Assembly: GCF_028553725.1 (NCBI RefSeq)
Contig: NZ_CP067125.1
Coordinates: 186,001-250,000, forward strand
Origin: Paracoccus alcaliphilus
GTDB taxonomy: Bacteria; Pseudomonadota; Alphaproteobacteria; Rhodobacterales; Rhodobacteraceae
DNA: 64,000 nt
Reading direction: 5' to 3'
Below are positions 52,867 to 62,395 of this stretch, piece after piece. The notes under the pieces were generated by a model. The model saw only the letters and a list, made by a program, of their open reading frames with translations. It searched no databases and had not been told where the DNA came from. Numbering within the stretch: the first letter of the stretch is position 1; each line of letters begins with the position of its first letter. A program made the translations under genes and the position numbers.

Positions 52867-54195
52867 TCATGGTCCATAGACCTGATGGGGCAGCCACAGT
52901 GCGATCTGCGGAAAGGCCATGATGATGACCAGCGTCAGCAGCATGATCCCCACGATCGGCACGATCGAGCGATAGATATCGGTCAGCGATACCTGATCGG
53001 GCGCCATCGCCCGCATCAGGAACAGGTTATAGCCGAAAGGTGGCGTGATATAGGCGATCTGGCAGGTGATGGTGTAAAGGACGCCATACCAGATCAGGTC
53101 GAATTCCAGCGCCCGCACCAGCGGGATGTAAAGCGGCGCGACGATCACCAGCATGGCTGTGTCGTCGAGGAACATCCCCAGCAGCAGGAAAGACACCTGC
53201 ATCAGGATGATGATCTGCCACCGCGTCAGGCCAAGATCCTCAAGGAAGAACGCCTCGATGGCCCGCACCGCGCCCAGCCCGTCGAAAACCGCGCCAAAGG
53301 CCAGCGCCGCCAGCAGGATCCACATGAACATGCAGGACACGCCAAGCGAGCTGACGGTGCATTTCTCCCACACCGCGCGGGTCATGCGCCGTTTCAGCAC
53401 CGCGACCAGCGTGGCGATGGTCGCCCCGATGACCGAGCTTTCGACAAGGCTGACATAGCCCATCACGAACGGCCCCATCATCGAGGCGAAGATCACCACC
53501 GGCAGGATACCCGCGCGCAGCAGGCTGAACCGTTCGGCCCATGTGATGGCGTCCAGTTCCTCGCGCGGCAGGGCCGGACCAAGGCGCGGGTTCAGCCCGC
53601 AGCGGATGATGACATACAGCAGGAACAGCCCCGCCATCAGCAGCCCCGGAAAGATGCCCGCCAGCCACAGTTGCCCCACCGGCTGACGCGCGATCATCGC
53701 GTAAAGCACCAGCACGATCGAGGGCGGCACAAGGATCCCAAGCGACGAGCCGCCCTGAATGATCCCGGTCACCATGCGCTTGTCATAGCCGCGCTTCAGC
53801 AGTTCGGGCAGCGCGATGGTGGCCCCGATGGCAAGCCCCGCCACCGACAGCCCGTTCATTGCCGAGACCAGCACCATCAGCAGGATCGTCCCGATGGCCA
53901 GCCCGCCCGGCACCGGCCCGAACCAGACATGGAACATCCGGTAAAGATCATCCGCCAGCCGGGTTTCCGACATGACATAACCCATCCAGACGAACATCGG
54001 CAGGGTCAGCATCGGATACCAGTTCATCAGCTTGATGGCGCTGGTGAAGGCGATGTCGTGGCCGCCCCGGTCGCCCCACAGCAGCAACGCCGCCACCACC
54101 GCGACAAAGCCGATCCCGGCAAAGACGCGCTGCCCGGTCAGCAGCATGGCCATCATGCCAAGGAACATGGTGATGGCGATCATCTCATAGGACAT
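52867..54195 (-). CDS. TRAP transporter large permease, DctM type
   Basis: 442 residues from ATG at 54195, overlapping the DctQ stop as TGATG. An open frame upstream to 55197 is not family sequence. About 12 membrane helices with blocks TLPMFVWMGYVMSETRL, SAMNGLSVAGLAIGATIALPELLKRG, GGSSLGILVPPSIVLVLYA, ESSVIGATIATLVAVL, DDTAMLVIVAPLYIP, AYITPPFGYNLFLMRA. The DctM of the amine-like cluster; it differs from the other DctM in the window, so the two are not a recent duplication. Confidence 0.92.
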   Translation of the reverse strand: MSYEMIAITMFLGMMAMLLTGQRVFAGIGFVAVVAALLLWGDRGGHDIAFTSAIKLMNWYPMLTLPMFVWMGYVMSETRLADDLYRMFHVWFGPVPGGLAIGTILLMVLVSAMNGLSVAGLAIGATIALPELLKRGYDKRMVTGIIQGGSSLGILVPPSIVLVLYAMIARQPVGQLWLAGIFPGLLMAGLFLLYVIIRCGLNPRLGPALPREELDAITWAERFSLLRAGILPVVIFASMMGPFVMGYVSLVESSVIGATIATLVAVLKRRMTRAVWEKCTVSSLGVSCMFMWILLAALAFGAVFDGLGAVRAIEAFFLEDLGLTRWQIIILMQVSFLLLGMFLDDTAMLVIVAPLYIPLVRALEFDLIWYGVLYTITCQIAYITPPFGYNLFLMRAMAPDQVSLTDIYRSIVPIVGIMLLTLVIIMAFPQIALWLPHQVYGP

Positions 54196-54701
54196 CAGAT
54201 CCGCTCTCCGCGCAGGGTGGCGATATCGCGGATCAGAAACGCGACCGATTGCAGCAGCATCAGCAGCACGCCCACGCAGATCACGATCTTGATCGGCGCC
54301 ATATAGGGCCGCCAGACGGTCCGGGACCGCTCGTTCACCTCGAAGGCATAGATCGTGCTGTCGATCCCGCCCCACAGCATCACCGCAAGAAAGAAGATCA
54401 GCGCAAGGATGGTCACGCAATCGACGGCGGCGCGGGTTCTGACCGACCAGCGGCCATAAAGCAGATCCATCCGCACATTGGTCCCCAGCAGCAGCGAATA
54501 GGCACCGCCAAGAACGAAATAGGCGACCATCGTGAATTGCGCCATTTCCTGCGTCCACAATGCCGGGCGGAAGAACGCCTTGGCGATCACCGACCACATC
54601 AGCACGCCGGCCAGTACGAAGATCAGGTACATGGCGACGCGGCCGACCCGGTAATTCAGCGCCTCGACGATGCGCACGAAGGCGATGGCTGCGCGCGGCA
54701 T
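54195..54701 (-). CDS. TRAP transporter small permease, DctQ type
   Basis: 168 residues from ATG at 54701. Four membrane helices; typical block FFRPALWTQEMAQFTMVAYFVLGGAYSLLLGTNVRMDLLYG. First gene of the TRAP-ligase-dehydrogenase operon, divergent from the RpiR regulator across 214 bases. Confidence 0.9.
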   Translation of the reverse strand: MPRAAIAFVRIVEALNYRVGRVAMYLIFVLAGVLMWSVIAKAFFRPALWTQEMAQFTMVAYFVLGGAYSLLLGTNVRMDLLYGRWSVRTRAAVDCVTILALIFFLAVMLWGGIDSTIYAFEVNERSRTVWRPYMAPIKIVICVGVLLMLLQSVAFLIRDIATLRGERI

Positions 54702-54915
54702 CGCTTACGGCCCTGACCGGGCGGAGATATGGGGCGTGCGCGCCGGTCCGATGCGCCGATGCCCGGAGGATGTCCGTGCCATGATGCGAGTCGTCTCCCT
54801 GTTTTTTGAACCAAGGGTCGTCCCGCTTTGCCACTTCTGTCAAGAATATTTCTGAATGGCATTGTCTGTTACAATCGTTTCTGTTCTCCACGGGGCGACA
54901 AGCGATGAGGGATGG

Positions 54916-55782
54916 ATGAAGATCGAGGAAAGGATGCGGGCGTCCCTTGGCCGTCTGACTCGTGCCGAACGGCAGGCGGCGACGCATATCCTGTCGCATT
55001 TCCCGATGTCCGCGCTGGGGTCGATCACCGCGCTGGCCCGCGCCGCCGAGGTATCCTCGCCCACCATCGTGCGGCTGGTGCAGAAACTGGGCTTTCGCGG
55101 CTATTCCGATTATCAGGCGGTGCTGCGGGCCGAGGTCGAGCGGCTGCTGGTCGCCCCCCTGTCGCTGCCCGAGGGCGCCCGAGAGCCGCAATCCCATCCG
55201 ATCCAGTCATTCGCCGCGCAGGTCGTCGGCAATATCGAGGCGACGCTTGGCCATATACCGGCGCAGGACTTCAACGGCGCGGCCGCCCTGCTGGCCGATA
55301 CGGCGCGGCGCGTGGCGGTGATGGGCGGGCGGCTGACCCATGCCCATGCCGATTACATGGCGACGCTGCTGCGGGTCATCCGCCCCGATGTCTCCTATCT
55401 CTCGGATCATCTGACCGACTGGCAGCAGGCCCTGCTGGACATGCGGGCCGGGGATGTGGTGGTGATCTTCGATATCCGCCGCTATGAGGCCAGCGCGGTC
55501 CATCTGGCCGAACTCGCCACCGGTCAGGGGGCCGAGGTGGTGCTGATCACCGACCGCTGGCTGTCGCCCGCCGCCACCCATGCCCGTCACACATTGCCCT
55601 GCCAGATCGGCATGCCCGCCGCATGGGATTCCACCGCCACGCTGATGGTGGTGGTCGAGGCGCTGCTGGCGCAGGTTCAGGGCCATCTGGCCGATCAGGT
55701 TCAAGAGCGGCTGAACCAGCTTGAGGATGTCTTTGCCCGCACCGGGGTCTTTCGCGCCCCAAGGGTCGGCGCGCGCAACTGA
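54916..55782 (+). CDS. RpiR-family transcriptional regulator with SIS domain
   Basis: 288 residues from ATG at 54916 (AGGGATGG upstream); ATG at 54856 would add 20 residues. N-terminal helix-turn-helix (MSALGSITALARAAEVSSPTIVRLVQKLGFRGYSDYQ) and a C-terminal SIS fold (VAVMGGRLTHAHADYMATLLRVI, GDVVVIFDIRRY). Family members usually sense phosphosugars, but amine- and acid-linked examples exist. It is divergent from the TRAP operon and upstream of PotDABC in the same direction, so it may control both. The signal is not known. Confidence 0.88.
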   Translation: MKIEERMRASLGRLTRAERQAATHILSHFPMSALGSITALARAAEVSSPTIVRLVQKLGFRGYSDYQAVLRAEVERLLVAPLSLPEGAREPQSHPIQSFAAQVVGNIEATLGHIPAQDFNGAAALLADTARRVAVMGGRLTHAHADYMATLLRVIRPDVSYLSDHLTDWQQALLDMRAGDVVVIFDIRRYEASAVHLAELATGQGAEVVLITDRWLSPAATHARHTLPCQIGMPAAWDSTATLMVVVEALLAQVQGHLADQVQERLNQLEDVFARTGVFRAPRVGARN

Positions 55783-55869
55783 TCCGGTCGCGTTGCGACG
55801 GTTGTCGCCGTATTGACTTGCGAAGCGACTAGAGGCTGAATTCTGTTTATCCAACAAGGAGTCTCTTCC

Positions 55870-56997
55870 ATGAACAGAATCCATCGGCGCGGGCTTCTGA
55901 AAGGCGCCGCAGCCACGACCGGGCTGTCGCTGCTGGCCACGCCCTATCTGTCCCGGCGCGCAATGGCGCAGAGCGCGGGCACGGTGAACATCTTCGCCTG
56001 GGCCGGCTATCTGAACGACGAGATCCTGAACGCCTTCCGCGAGGCCACCGGGATCACGCCGAACTATACGCCCTATGGCACCAATGACGAATTGCTGAAC
56101 CAGCTGCGCGCCAACAATGGCGGCGGCTTCGACCTGATCTGGCCGACCGTGGACCGCGTGCCGAACTATGTCGAATTCGGGCTGGTCCAGGAACTGGACG
56201 AATCGAAGATCGAGGTCGCCAAGGTCCTGCCAAGCGCGTGGGAGAACTCGACCAATCTGGGCGCGGTGGTCGAGGGTAAACGCTATCAGGTGCCGACCGA
56301 CTGGGGCACCGAGGCGGTGGCCTTCGATCGCGACCAGATGCCGCTGGAATATGGCAGCGCCTCCTATGGCGACATCTGGGGCGAGGCCGCCGACGGTCTG
56401 GCCACCGTGCGCGCCCATTCGGCGCTGGTCGGCCTCGGCCTGTGGCTGGAGGCCGAGGGCAAACTGCCGCGCCCGCTGCTGGACGCCTTCACCGATCCCG
56501 ATGCGCAGATCGAGATCTTCGACGCGATCCTGGCCGAGGCCGTCGCCCGCAAGGGCAACATCATCCAGTTCTGGAACAACGAGAACGAGGCGCAGGGCGC
56601 CTTCCGCGTCAATGGCGCCGCAGTTGGCCAGACCTGGGATTCCACCGCCGCCGCGCTGTCACGCGAGGGTCTGCCTGTGGGCTTCATCGCGCCCAAGGAA
56701 GGCGCGCTGGCCTGGATGGAGGGGCTGTCGATCCCCTCGGGCGCGGAAAATCTGGACGAGGCCTATGCCTTCATCAACTGGTTCCTGACGCCAGAGGCCG
56801 GGGCGATGTATACCAACGCCACCTCGATCAACTCGACCGCGGTGGGCTCTGCCGACCTGCTGTCGGACGAGGCCAAGGCCTTCTTTGCCGCCGCCTATCC
56901 GGGTGACGCGCTGGACAAGCTGTGGTGGTGGCCGATTCAGGAAAACTGGTACATCACCAAGCGCAACGAATATCAGGACCGCTTCCTGTCGGCTTGA
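55870..56997 (+). CDS. PotD-like periplasmic binding protein
   Basis: 375 residues from ATG at 55870 (AAGGAG upstream). Signal with twin-arginine-like MNRIHRRGLLKGAAATTGLSLLATPYLSRRAMA. Mature motifs FAWAGYLNDEILNAFREATGI, GFDLIWPTVDRV, PTDWGTEAVAFD, and WWWPIQENWYITKRNEYQ near the C-terminus are those of polyamine-type binding proteins, whose ligands are amines or quaternary amines. The hairpin after it and the ATPase and two permeases downstream make a complete importer. Confidence 0.9.
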   Translation: MNRIHRRGLLKGAAATTGLSLLATPYLSRRAMAQSAGTVNIFAWAGYLNDEILNAFREATGITPNYTPYGTNDELLNQLRANNGGGFDLIWPTVDRVPNYVEFGLVQELDESKIEVAKVLPSAWENSTNLGAVVEGKRYQVPTDWGTEAVAFDRDQMPLEYGSASYGDIWGEAADGLATVRAHSALVGLGLWLEAEGKLPRPLLDAFTDPDAQIEIFDAILAEAVARKGNIIQFWNNENEAQGAFRVNGAAVGQTWDSTAAALSREGLPVGFIAPKEGALAWMEGLSIPSGAENLDEAYAFINWFLTPEAGAMYTNATSINSTAVGSADLLSDEAKAFFAAAYPGDALDKLWWWPIQENWYITKRNEYQDRFLSA

Positions 56998-57011
56998 TAT
57001 GATCGCAACAA

Positions 57012-57035
57012 GGGGCGGGGCACGCATCCCGCCCC
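57012..57035 (+). other. Hairpin after PotD-like gene
   Basis: Stem GGGGCGGG (57012-57019) and CCCGCCCC (57028-57035), 8 perfect pairs and an 8-base loop, between the binding-protein stop and the ATPase start. Likely stabilises the upstream message relative to the rest of the operon. Confidence 0.65.
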
Positions 57036-57056
57036 GTCACCAGCAACGGGGGACCA

Positions 57057-58116
<1,060 letters not shown>

Positions 58117-58124
<8 letters not shown>

Positions 58125-58998
58125 CCTGTTCCAGCGCTTCGGGGGCTGGCTGGCCTCGTTCTTCCTGATCCTTGTGGCGATCTGGCTGGTTGGCATGGTG
58201 CTGGCGCCGAACCTGATGACGCTGGACTATGCGCTGCGCCCGAACCTGCCGCCCGCACGGATCGGCGGGCCGGATGACATCTATTCGCTGGCGAATTTCA
58301 CCTATCTGGCGAATGAGGCCGTCCACCGGACCATCTTCCTGAAAACCATCTGGGCCAGCGGGCTGGTCACGCTGACCACCTTCGTCGTCTGCTATCCCAT
58401 CGCCTTCTGGATGGCGCAACGCGCCACCCGCGCGCAACTGTCCATCGCGCTGATGGCGCTGATCGTGCCTTTCTTCGTCAACGAGGTGCTGCGCACGCTT
58501 GGCTGGTATATCATCCTTGCCTATCGCGGCCCGCTGAACGCGGCGTTGCTGGGACTGGGTATCATCGACCGACCGGTGCGCTGGCAGGGCGATCTGGGTG
58601 TGCTGGCGGGGATGGTCTATGCCTATATCCTGTTCATGCTGCTGCCGATCTACAACGCCATCGAAAGCCTTGAGAAGGCGCAGATAGATGCCGCGCGCGA
58701 TCTTGGCGCGCCGGTCTGGCGCACCCATTGGCGTGTGGTGATCCCCCATGCCAAGGCGGGTATCGCCACCGGCTGCGTCTTTACCTTCATGCTGGCGGCG
58801 GGGTCCTATGTCGCGCCTGCCCTGCTGGGTTCTCCCGGCAGTCGCTGGTTCACCGAGATCATCTATAACTGGTTCTTCGAGGGCGGCGACTGGAACCGCG
58901 GTGCCGCCTATGCGCTGGTGCTGCTGGGGCTGTGCCTGCTGGTGGTGCTGGTCACGCTGCGGATCTTCCGCGTCAACCTGGCGGATGTCGCGAAATGA
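58117..58998 (+). CDS. PotB-like ABC permease
   Basis: 293 residues from ATG at 58117, overlapping the ATPase gene. Six membrane helices; the ATPase-coupling EAA loop IESLEKAQIDAARDLGAPVWRTHWRVVIPHAKAGI (GA..W..H.. pattern) is present. A long first periplasmic loop (ALRPNLPPARIGGPDDIYSLAN) is typical of the PotB side. Ends with ATGA overlap to the PotC-like gene. Confidence 0.92.
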
Positions 58999-59795
58999 GC
59001 GGGGTGGATCGCATCTTCCGGGCGCTGTTCGTCTTCTACATCGCGGCGTTCGCCTTTTACATGTTCGCGCCGCTGGTCATCATGAGCGCGGCATCCTTCA
59101 ACGAAAGCCGCTTTCCGACGGTGATCCCCTGGCAGGGCACGACGCTGGAGTGGTTTCGCGCCATGTGGGCCGACCGCGCCATGTGGGACGCGCTGTGGAC
59201 CTCGGCGGTGGTGGCGTTCTTCGTCGTGGTCATCTCGATCCCGGTCGGCACGGCGGCGGCGCTGGTGCTGACCACACTGCACGCCCGCGCGCGCAGCTTC
59301 GCCTATGCGTTGATGGTGTCGCCGCTGCTGACGCCGGGGGTGGTGATCGGCATCGCCACGCTGATCCTGTGGCGGCAGGTGGGCGTGGGCGGGGGCCTGC
59401 TGCTGATCGTGATGGCGCAGGCCAGTTTCATCATCTGCTATGTCATGCTGATGGTCGTCTCGCGGCTGCAACGGTTCGACCGCACGCAAGAGGAAGCCGC
59501 GCTTGGCCTTGGCGCCTCGCGCTTCATGGTGTTCCGCCGGGTGCTGCTGCCGTTCCTGCGCCCCGCGCTGCTGGCCTCGGCGGGGCTGGCGGTGCTGCAA
59601 TCCTTCGAGAACTACAACACCACCCTGTTCGTGCGCGGCTTCGAGACGCCGCTGACGGTGTTCATCGCGACCAAGGTGCGTACCGGGCTGACCCCGGCGG
59701 TGAACGCGCTGGCACTGATCATGATCGCCGTCACCATCATCGGCGCGATCGCCTATGAGCTTGCCCGCCGCCGTCGCAAACGCCCGCCGGGCTGA
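58995..59795 (+). CDS. PotC-like ABC permease
   Basis: 266 residues from ATG at 58995. Six membrane helices and the coupling loop RTQEEAALGLGASRFMVFRRVLLPFLRPA. MSGVDRIFRALFVFYIAAFAFYMFAPLVIMSAASFNESRFPT marks the PotC-type N-terminus. Last gene of the importer; a LacI gene converges on it after 19 bases. Confidence 0.92.
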   Translation: MSGVDRIFRALFVFYIAAFAFYMFAPLVIMSAASFNESRFPTVIPWQGTTLEWFRAMWADRAMWDALWTSAVVAFFVVVISIPVGTAAALVLTTLHARARSFAYALMVSPLLTPGVVIGIATLILWRQVGVGGGLLLIVMAQASFIICYVMLMVVSRLQRFDRTQEEAALGLGASRFMVFRRVLLPFLRPALLASAGLAVLQSFENYNTTLFVRGFETPLTVFIATKVRTGLTPAVNALALIMIAVTIIGAIAYELARRRRKRPPG

Positions 59796-59814
59796 CGCGC
59801 GTGAAACCTGACGT

Positions 59815-60825
59815 TCAGCCTGACCCCGCACCGGGGTCCGTGGATCCCCTGACGACCAGCCGTGGCCACGGTGCCATGACATCGGCGGGGGTGCCGTCCA
59901 GTCGCGCAAGCAGCAGTTCCACCGCCAGACCGGCGACCTCGGTCAGGCCCAGATCGATCGCCGTCAGGCCGGGTCTGGCCAGCTTGGCGCGCAACCCGTC
60001 ATATCTGGTCACCAGCCGCAGGTCCTGCGGCACCTTGCGGCCCATCGCATGGGCGGCGGCCAGCGCGCCGCTGGCGAAGGCATCGACCGGCACCAGCAGC
60101 CCGTCCAGATGCGGAAACGCCGCCAGCAGATCCCGCGTCGCGTCCTGCGCGACCTGTTCTCCGCCGCTTTCGTCCAGCCTGACAAGATGGGGTGTTATGC
60201 CGTATCCGTCGCAGAAGGCGGCATAGGCGGCCTCTGTCTCAAGCTGCGAGGTCCGCTCAGCCGCGCCGAGGATCAGCGCGATATGACGGCTGCCCATCTG
60301 GCGCAGGTGGTCCAGCATCATCCGGGCCGTGTCGCCAGACCGCAGATCGACCGAAGGAATGTCCGCGCGTCCCGCGACCCTGCCGATCGAGACGATTGGC
60401 GTGTGCCGGGCCTCGAAATGCGCAATCAGCGGGTCCTTCGCGCTTGGTTCAACCAGAATGACGCCGTCGAAGCCGAGCGAATCGAGGTTCGATTGCGGTG
60501 CCAGCGGCGGGATCAGGCACAGCGCGATATTGCGGGTCAGCGCCGACATCGCCGCCGAGGCCGCGATCTCCATCAGAAAGCCCAGCCGCGACGGACCAGC
60601 CGCAACCGAGAAGGGCATTGACGAGGCGATCGCGATGGTGCCGGTCCGCCCGCTGCGCAGGCCGCGTGCCATGCTGCTGGGATGGTAGCCGATTTCCTGC
60701 GCAAGTTTCAGGATCCGTTCCTTTGTCTCGGTATCCACCGGGCGGCGGCCGCTGAAGGCATGCGAGATCGTCGTCGGCGAGACGCCCGCGGCCTTGGCCA
60801 GATCGATGATCGTGGGTTTGCTCAA
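59815..60825 (-). CDS. LacI-family transcriptional regulator of the purine-like operon
   Basis: 336 residues from TTG at 60825 (LSKPTIIDLAKAAGVSPTTISHAFSG); GAGAG lies upstream and no in-frame ATG is suitable. LacI helix-turn-helix with hinge GYHPSSMARGLRSGRTG, then the periplasmic-binding-like effector domain (PFDGVILVEP-like FDGVILVEP, VDAFASGALAAAHAMGRKVPQDL). It is divergent from the nucleobase permease; three near-palindromic operators lie in the gap, so it should repress or control that gene and itself. Effector unknown, likely a purine derivative. Confidence 0.9.
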   Translation of the reverse strand: MSKPTIIDLAKAAGVSPTTISHAFSGRRPVDTETKERILKLAQEIGYHPSSMARGLRSGRTGTIAIASSMPFSVAAGPSRLGFLMEIAASAAMSALTRNIALCLIPPLAPQSNLDSLGFDGVILVEPSAKDPLIAHFEARHTPIVSIGRVAGRADIPSVDLRSGDTARMMLDHLRQMGSRHIALILGAAERTSQLETEAAYAAFCDGYGITPHLVRLDESGGEQVAQDATRDLLAAFPHLDGLLVPVDAFASGALAAAHAMGRKVPQDLRLVTRYDGLRAKLARPGLTAIDLGLTEVAGLAVELLLARLDGTPADVMAPWPRLVVRGSTDPGAGSG

Positions 60826-60903
60826 TGCTTTTCTCTCATTCGCGATGGGCGCCGTTCCGACCGGAATGGAAGCATATCCGAGGGGAAAATCGCAAGATGC
60901 ATA

Positions 60904-60915
60904 CAAAACGTTTTG
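60904..60915. promoter_or_regulatory. LacI-type operator 1
   Basis: Perfect palindrome CAAAACGTTTTG with the central CpG typical of LacI-family sites, 79 bases upstream of the regulator start. The same AAACGTTTT core recurs in operator 2. Confidence 0.8.
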
Positions 60916-60948
60916 CGAGAATCGTCGAAAGTGATATGCGAGTCGATA

Positions 60949-60962
60949 GCAAAACGTTTTGC
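60949..60962. promoter_or_regulatory. LacI-type operator 2
   Basis: Perfect palindrome GCAAAACGTTTTGC, the best of the three copies, centred 46 bases from operator 1 and about 90 bases before the permease start. Confidence 0.85.
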
Positions 60963-60975
60963 TAAAGCGTTTTGC
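60962..60975. promoter_or_regulatory. LacI-type operator 3 (degenerate)
   Basis: CTAAAGCGTTTTGC, a weaker copy of operator 2 that shares its last base (13-base centre spacing). The half TTTTGC is intact. Tandem near-overlap suggests cooperative binding or two registers. Confidence 0.65.
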
Positions 60976-61045
60976 CACCGCAATTGAAACGATCACGCAG
61001 CGGTCGGACGTCCCAAGCGTGGCATATCCAACAGGGTTCAAACGA

Positions 61046-62395
61046 ATGAAGACGACATCTCGACTCGCAAGTTCAGGCGATCCGGCGGATGAGCGCCTGC
61101 CGCCGCGCAGCCTGTTCCTTTTCGGGCTTCAGCACGTGCTGGTCATGGCCGCCTCTCCGATCACCGCCGTGTTTCTGGTCGCGCAGACGCTGAATTTCGA
61201 CACTGCACTGACCACCTCGCTGATCAGCGCGACCTTTCTGATCTGCGGGCTCGGCTCGATTTTGCAAAGCTTCGGGCCGGGCGGATTCGGTGCGAAGCTG
61301 CCCTTCATCATGGTGCCGGGCGGCGCGCCCATCGCGATCTTTCTGGCCATCGCGGTGCAGACCGACATTCAGACTGCGGTGGGCGCGGTGCTGTTGACCT
61401 CGGTCTTTTATCTGCTGGCGCTGCCGGTCTTTCAGCGGCTGCTGCGATTCTTTCCGCCCATCGTCGTGGGGACGATGCTGCTGCTGGTGGCGGTCAATCT
61501 GGTGCGGATCTATGGCGGCACGATCACCGGCAAGCCGGGCAGCGAGAATTTTGCCGACCCGGTGAATGTCGGGCTGGCGCTGGCGACCATCGGGATGACG
61601 ATCCTGTTCGCGCGGATCTTCACCGGGACGCTGCAACGGATCGCGGTCATGCTGGGGCTGATCGGCGGCACGCTGTTGGCGGCCGCACTGGGCCGGATCG
61701 ATACGTCAGGGGTGTTGCAAGGATCGGTCCTGACGATGCCACAGCTGTTTCCCTTCGGGATGCCGAAATTCGACATCATCGCCTCGTTGCCGCTGATCGT
61801 TTTCTCGGTGATCTCGATGGCTGAGGCCACCGGCCAGACCATCGCCACCGCCGAGATCGCGGGCCGCAAGGGCAACCCCCTTGCCATCGTGCCGCGCACC
61901 ATTCGCGGCGATGCAGCCGCCTCGCTGGTCGGCGGCATGTTCGGCACCTCGCTGATCATCACCTCGGGCGAGAATGTCGGCATCGTCCGCGCGACCAATG
62001 TGAAATCGCGTTATGTCACGGCGATGGCCGGGGTGATCCTTGTGGTGATCGCGCTATTGGCGCCGGTTTCGCGCATGGCGACGGCGCTGCCGGGGCCGGT
62101 TGTTGGCGGCACGGCGGTAATCGTCTTCTCGATCATCGGGGTTATCGGCATCGACTTGCTGCGCCGCGCCGATCTGCGCGAACATGGCGCGATGTTCACG
62201 CTGGCATCGGGGCTTGCGATGGGGATGCTGCCGATTCTTGTGCCAGGGATCTACAGCCAGTTTCCGCAATGGTCGCAGATGATCCTCGGCAACGGTCTGG
62301 CCATGGGCACGATCACCGCCGCCGTGGTCAACGCGATGTTCCAGATCGGGGCGCAGAACAACCACAAAACCGAAACCAACGAGGGGCGGGCCTGA
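61046..62395 (+). CDS. NCS2-family nucleobase permease (purine/xanthine-type)
   Basis: 449 residues from ATG at 61046; an upstream frame to 60959 would cross the operators. NCS2 motifs: FGLQHVLVMAASPITAVFL near the N-terminus, FGPGGFGAKLPFIMVPGGAPIA, SVISMAEATGQTIATAEIAGRKGN with the helix 8 Glu, and SGENVGIVRATNVKSRYVTAMAG at helix 10. About 14 membrane segments. The family carries xanthine, uric acid, guanine or uracil with protons; the amidohydrolase downstream favours a purine. Overlaps the amidohydrolase start as TGATG. Confidence 0.9.
   Translation: MKTTSRLASSGDPADERLPPRSLFLFGLQHVLVMAASPITAVFLVAQTLNFDTALTTSLISATFLICGLGSILQSFGPGGFGAKLPFIMVPGGAPIAIFLAIAVQTDIQTAVGAVLLTSVFYLLALPVFQRLLRFFPPIVVGTMLLLVAVNLVRIYGGTITGKPGSENFADPVNVGLALATIGMTILFARIFTGTLQRIAVMLGLIGGTLLAAALGRIDTSGVLQGSVLTMPQLFPFGMPKFDIIASLPLIVFSVISMAEATGQTIATAEIAGRKGNPLAIVPRTIRGDAAASLVGGMFGTSLIITSGENVGIVRATNVKSRYVTAMAGVILVVIALLAPVSRMATALPGPVVGGTAVIVFSIIGVIGIDLLRRADLREHGAMFTLASGLAMGMLPILVPGIYSQFPQWSQMILGNGLAMGTITAAVVNAMFQIGAQNNHKTETNEGRA

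Noticed and set aside
54196..55197. Long N-terminal extension of the DctM permease frame
   Set aside because: It crosses the DctQ gene and the divergent RpiR gene and is not family sequence; ATG at 54195 with TGATG overlap is the real start.
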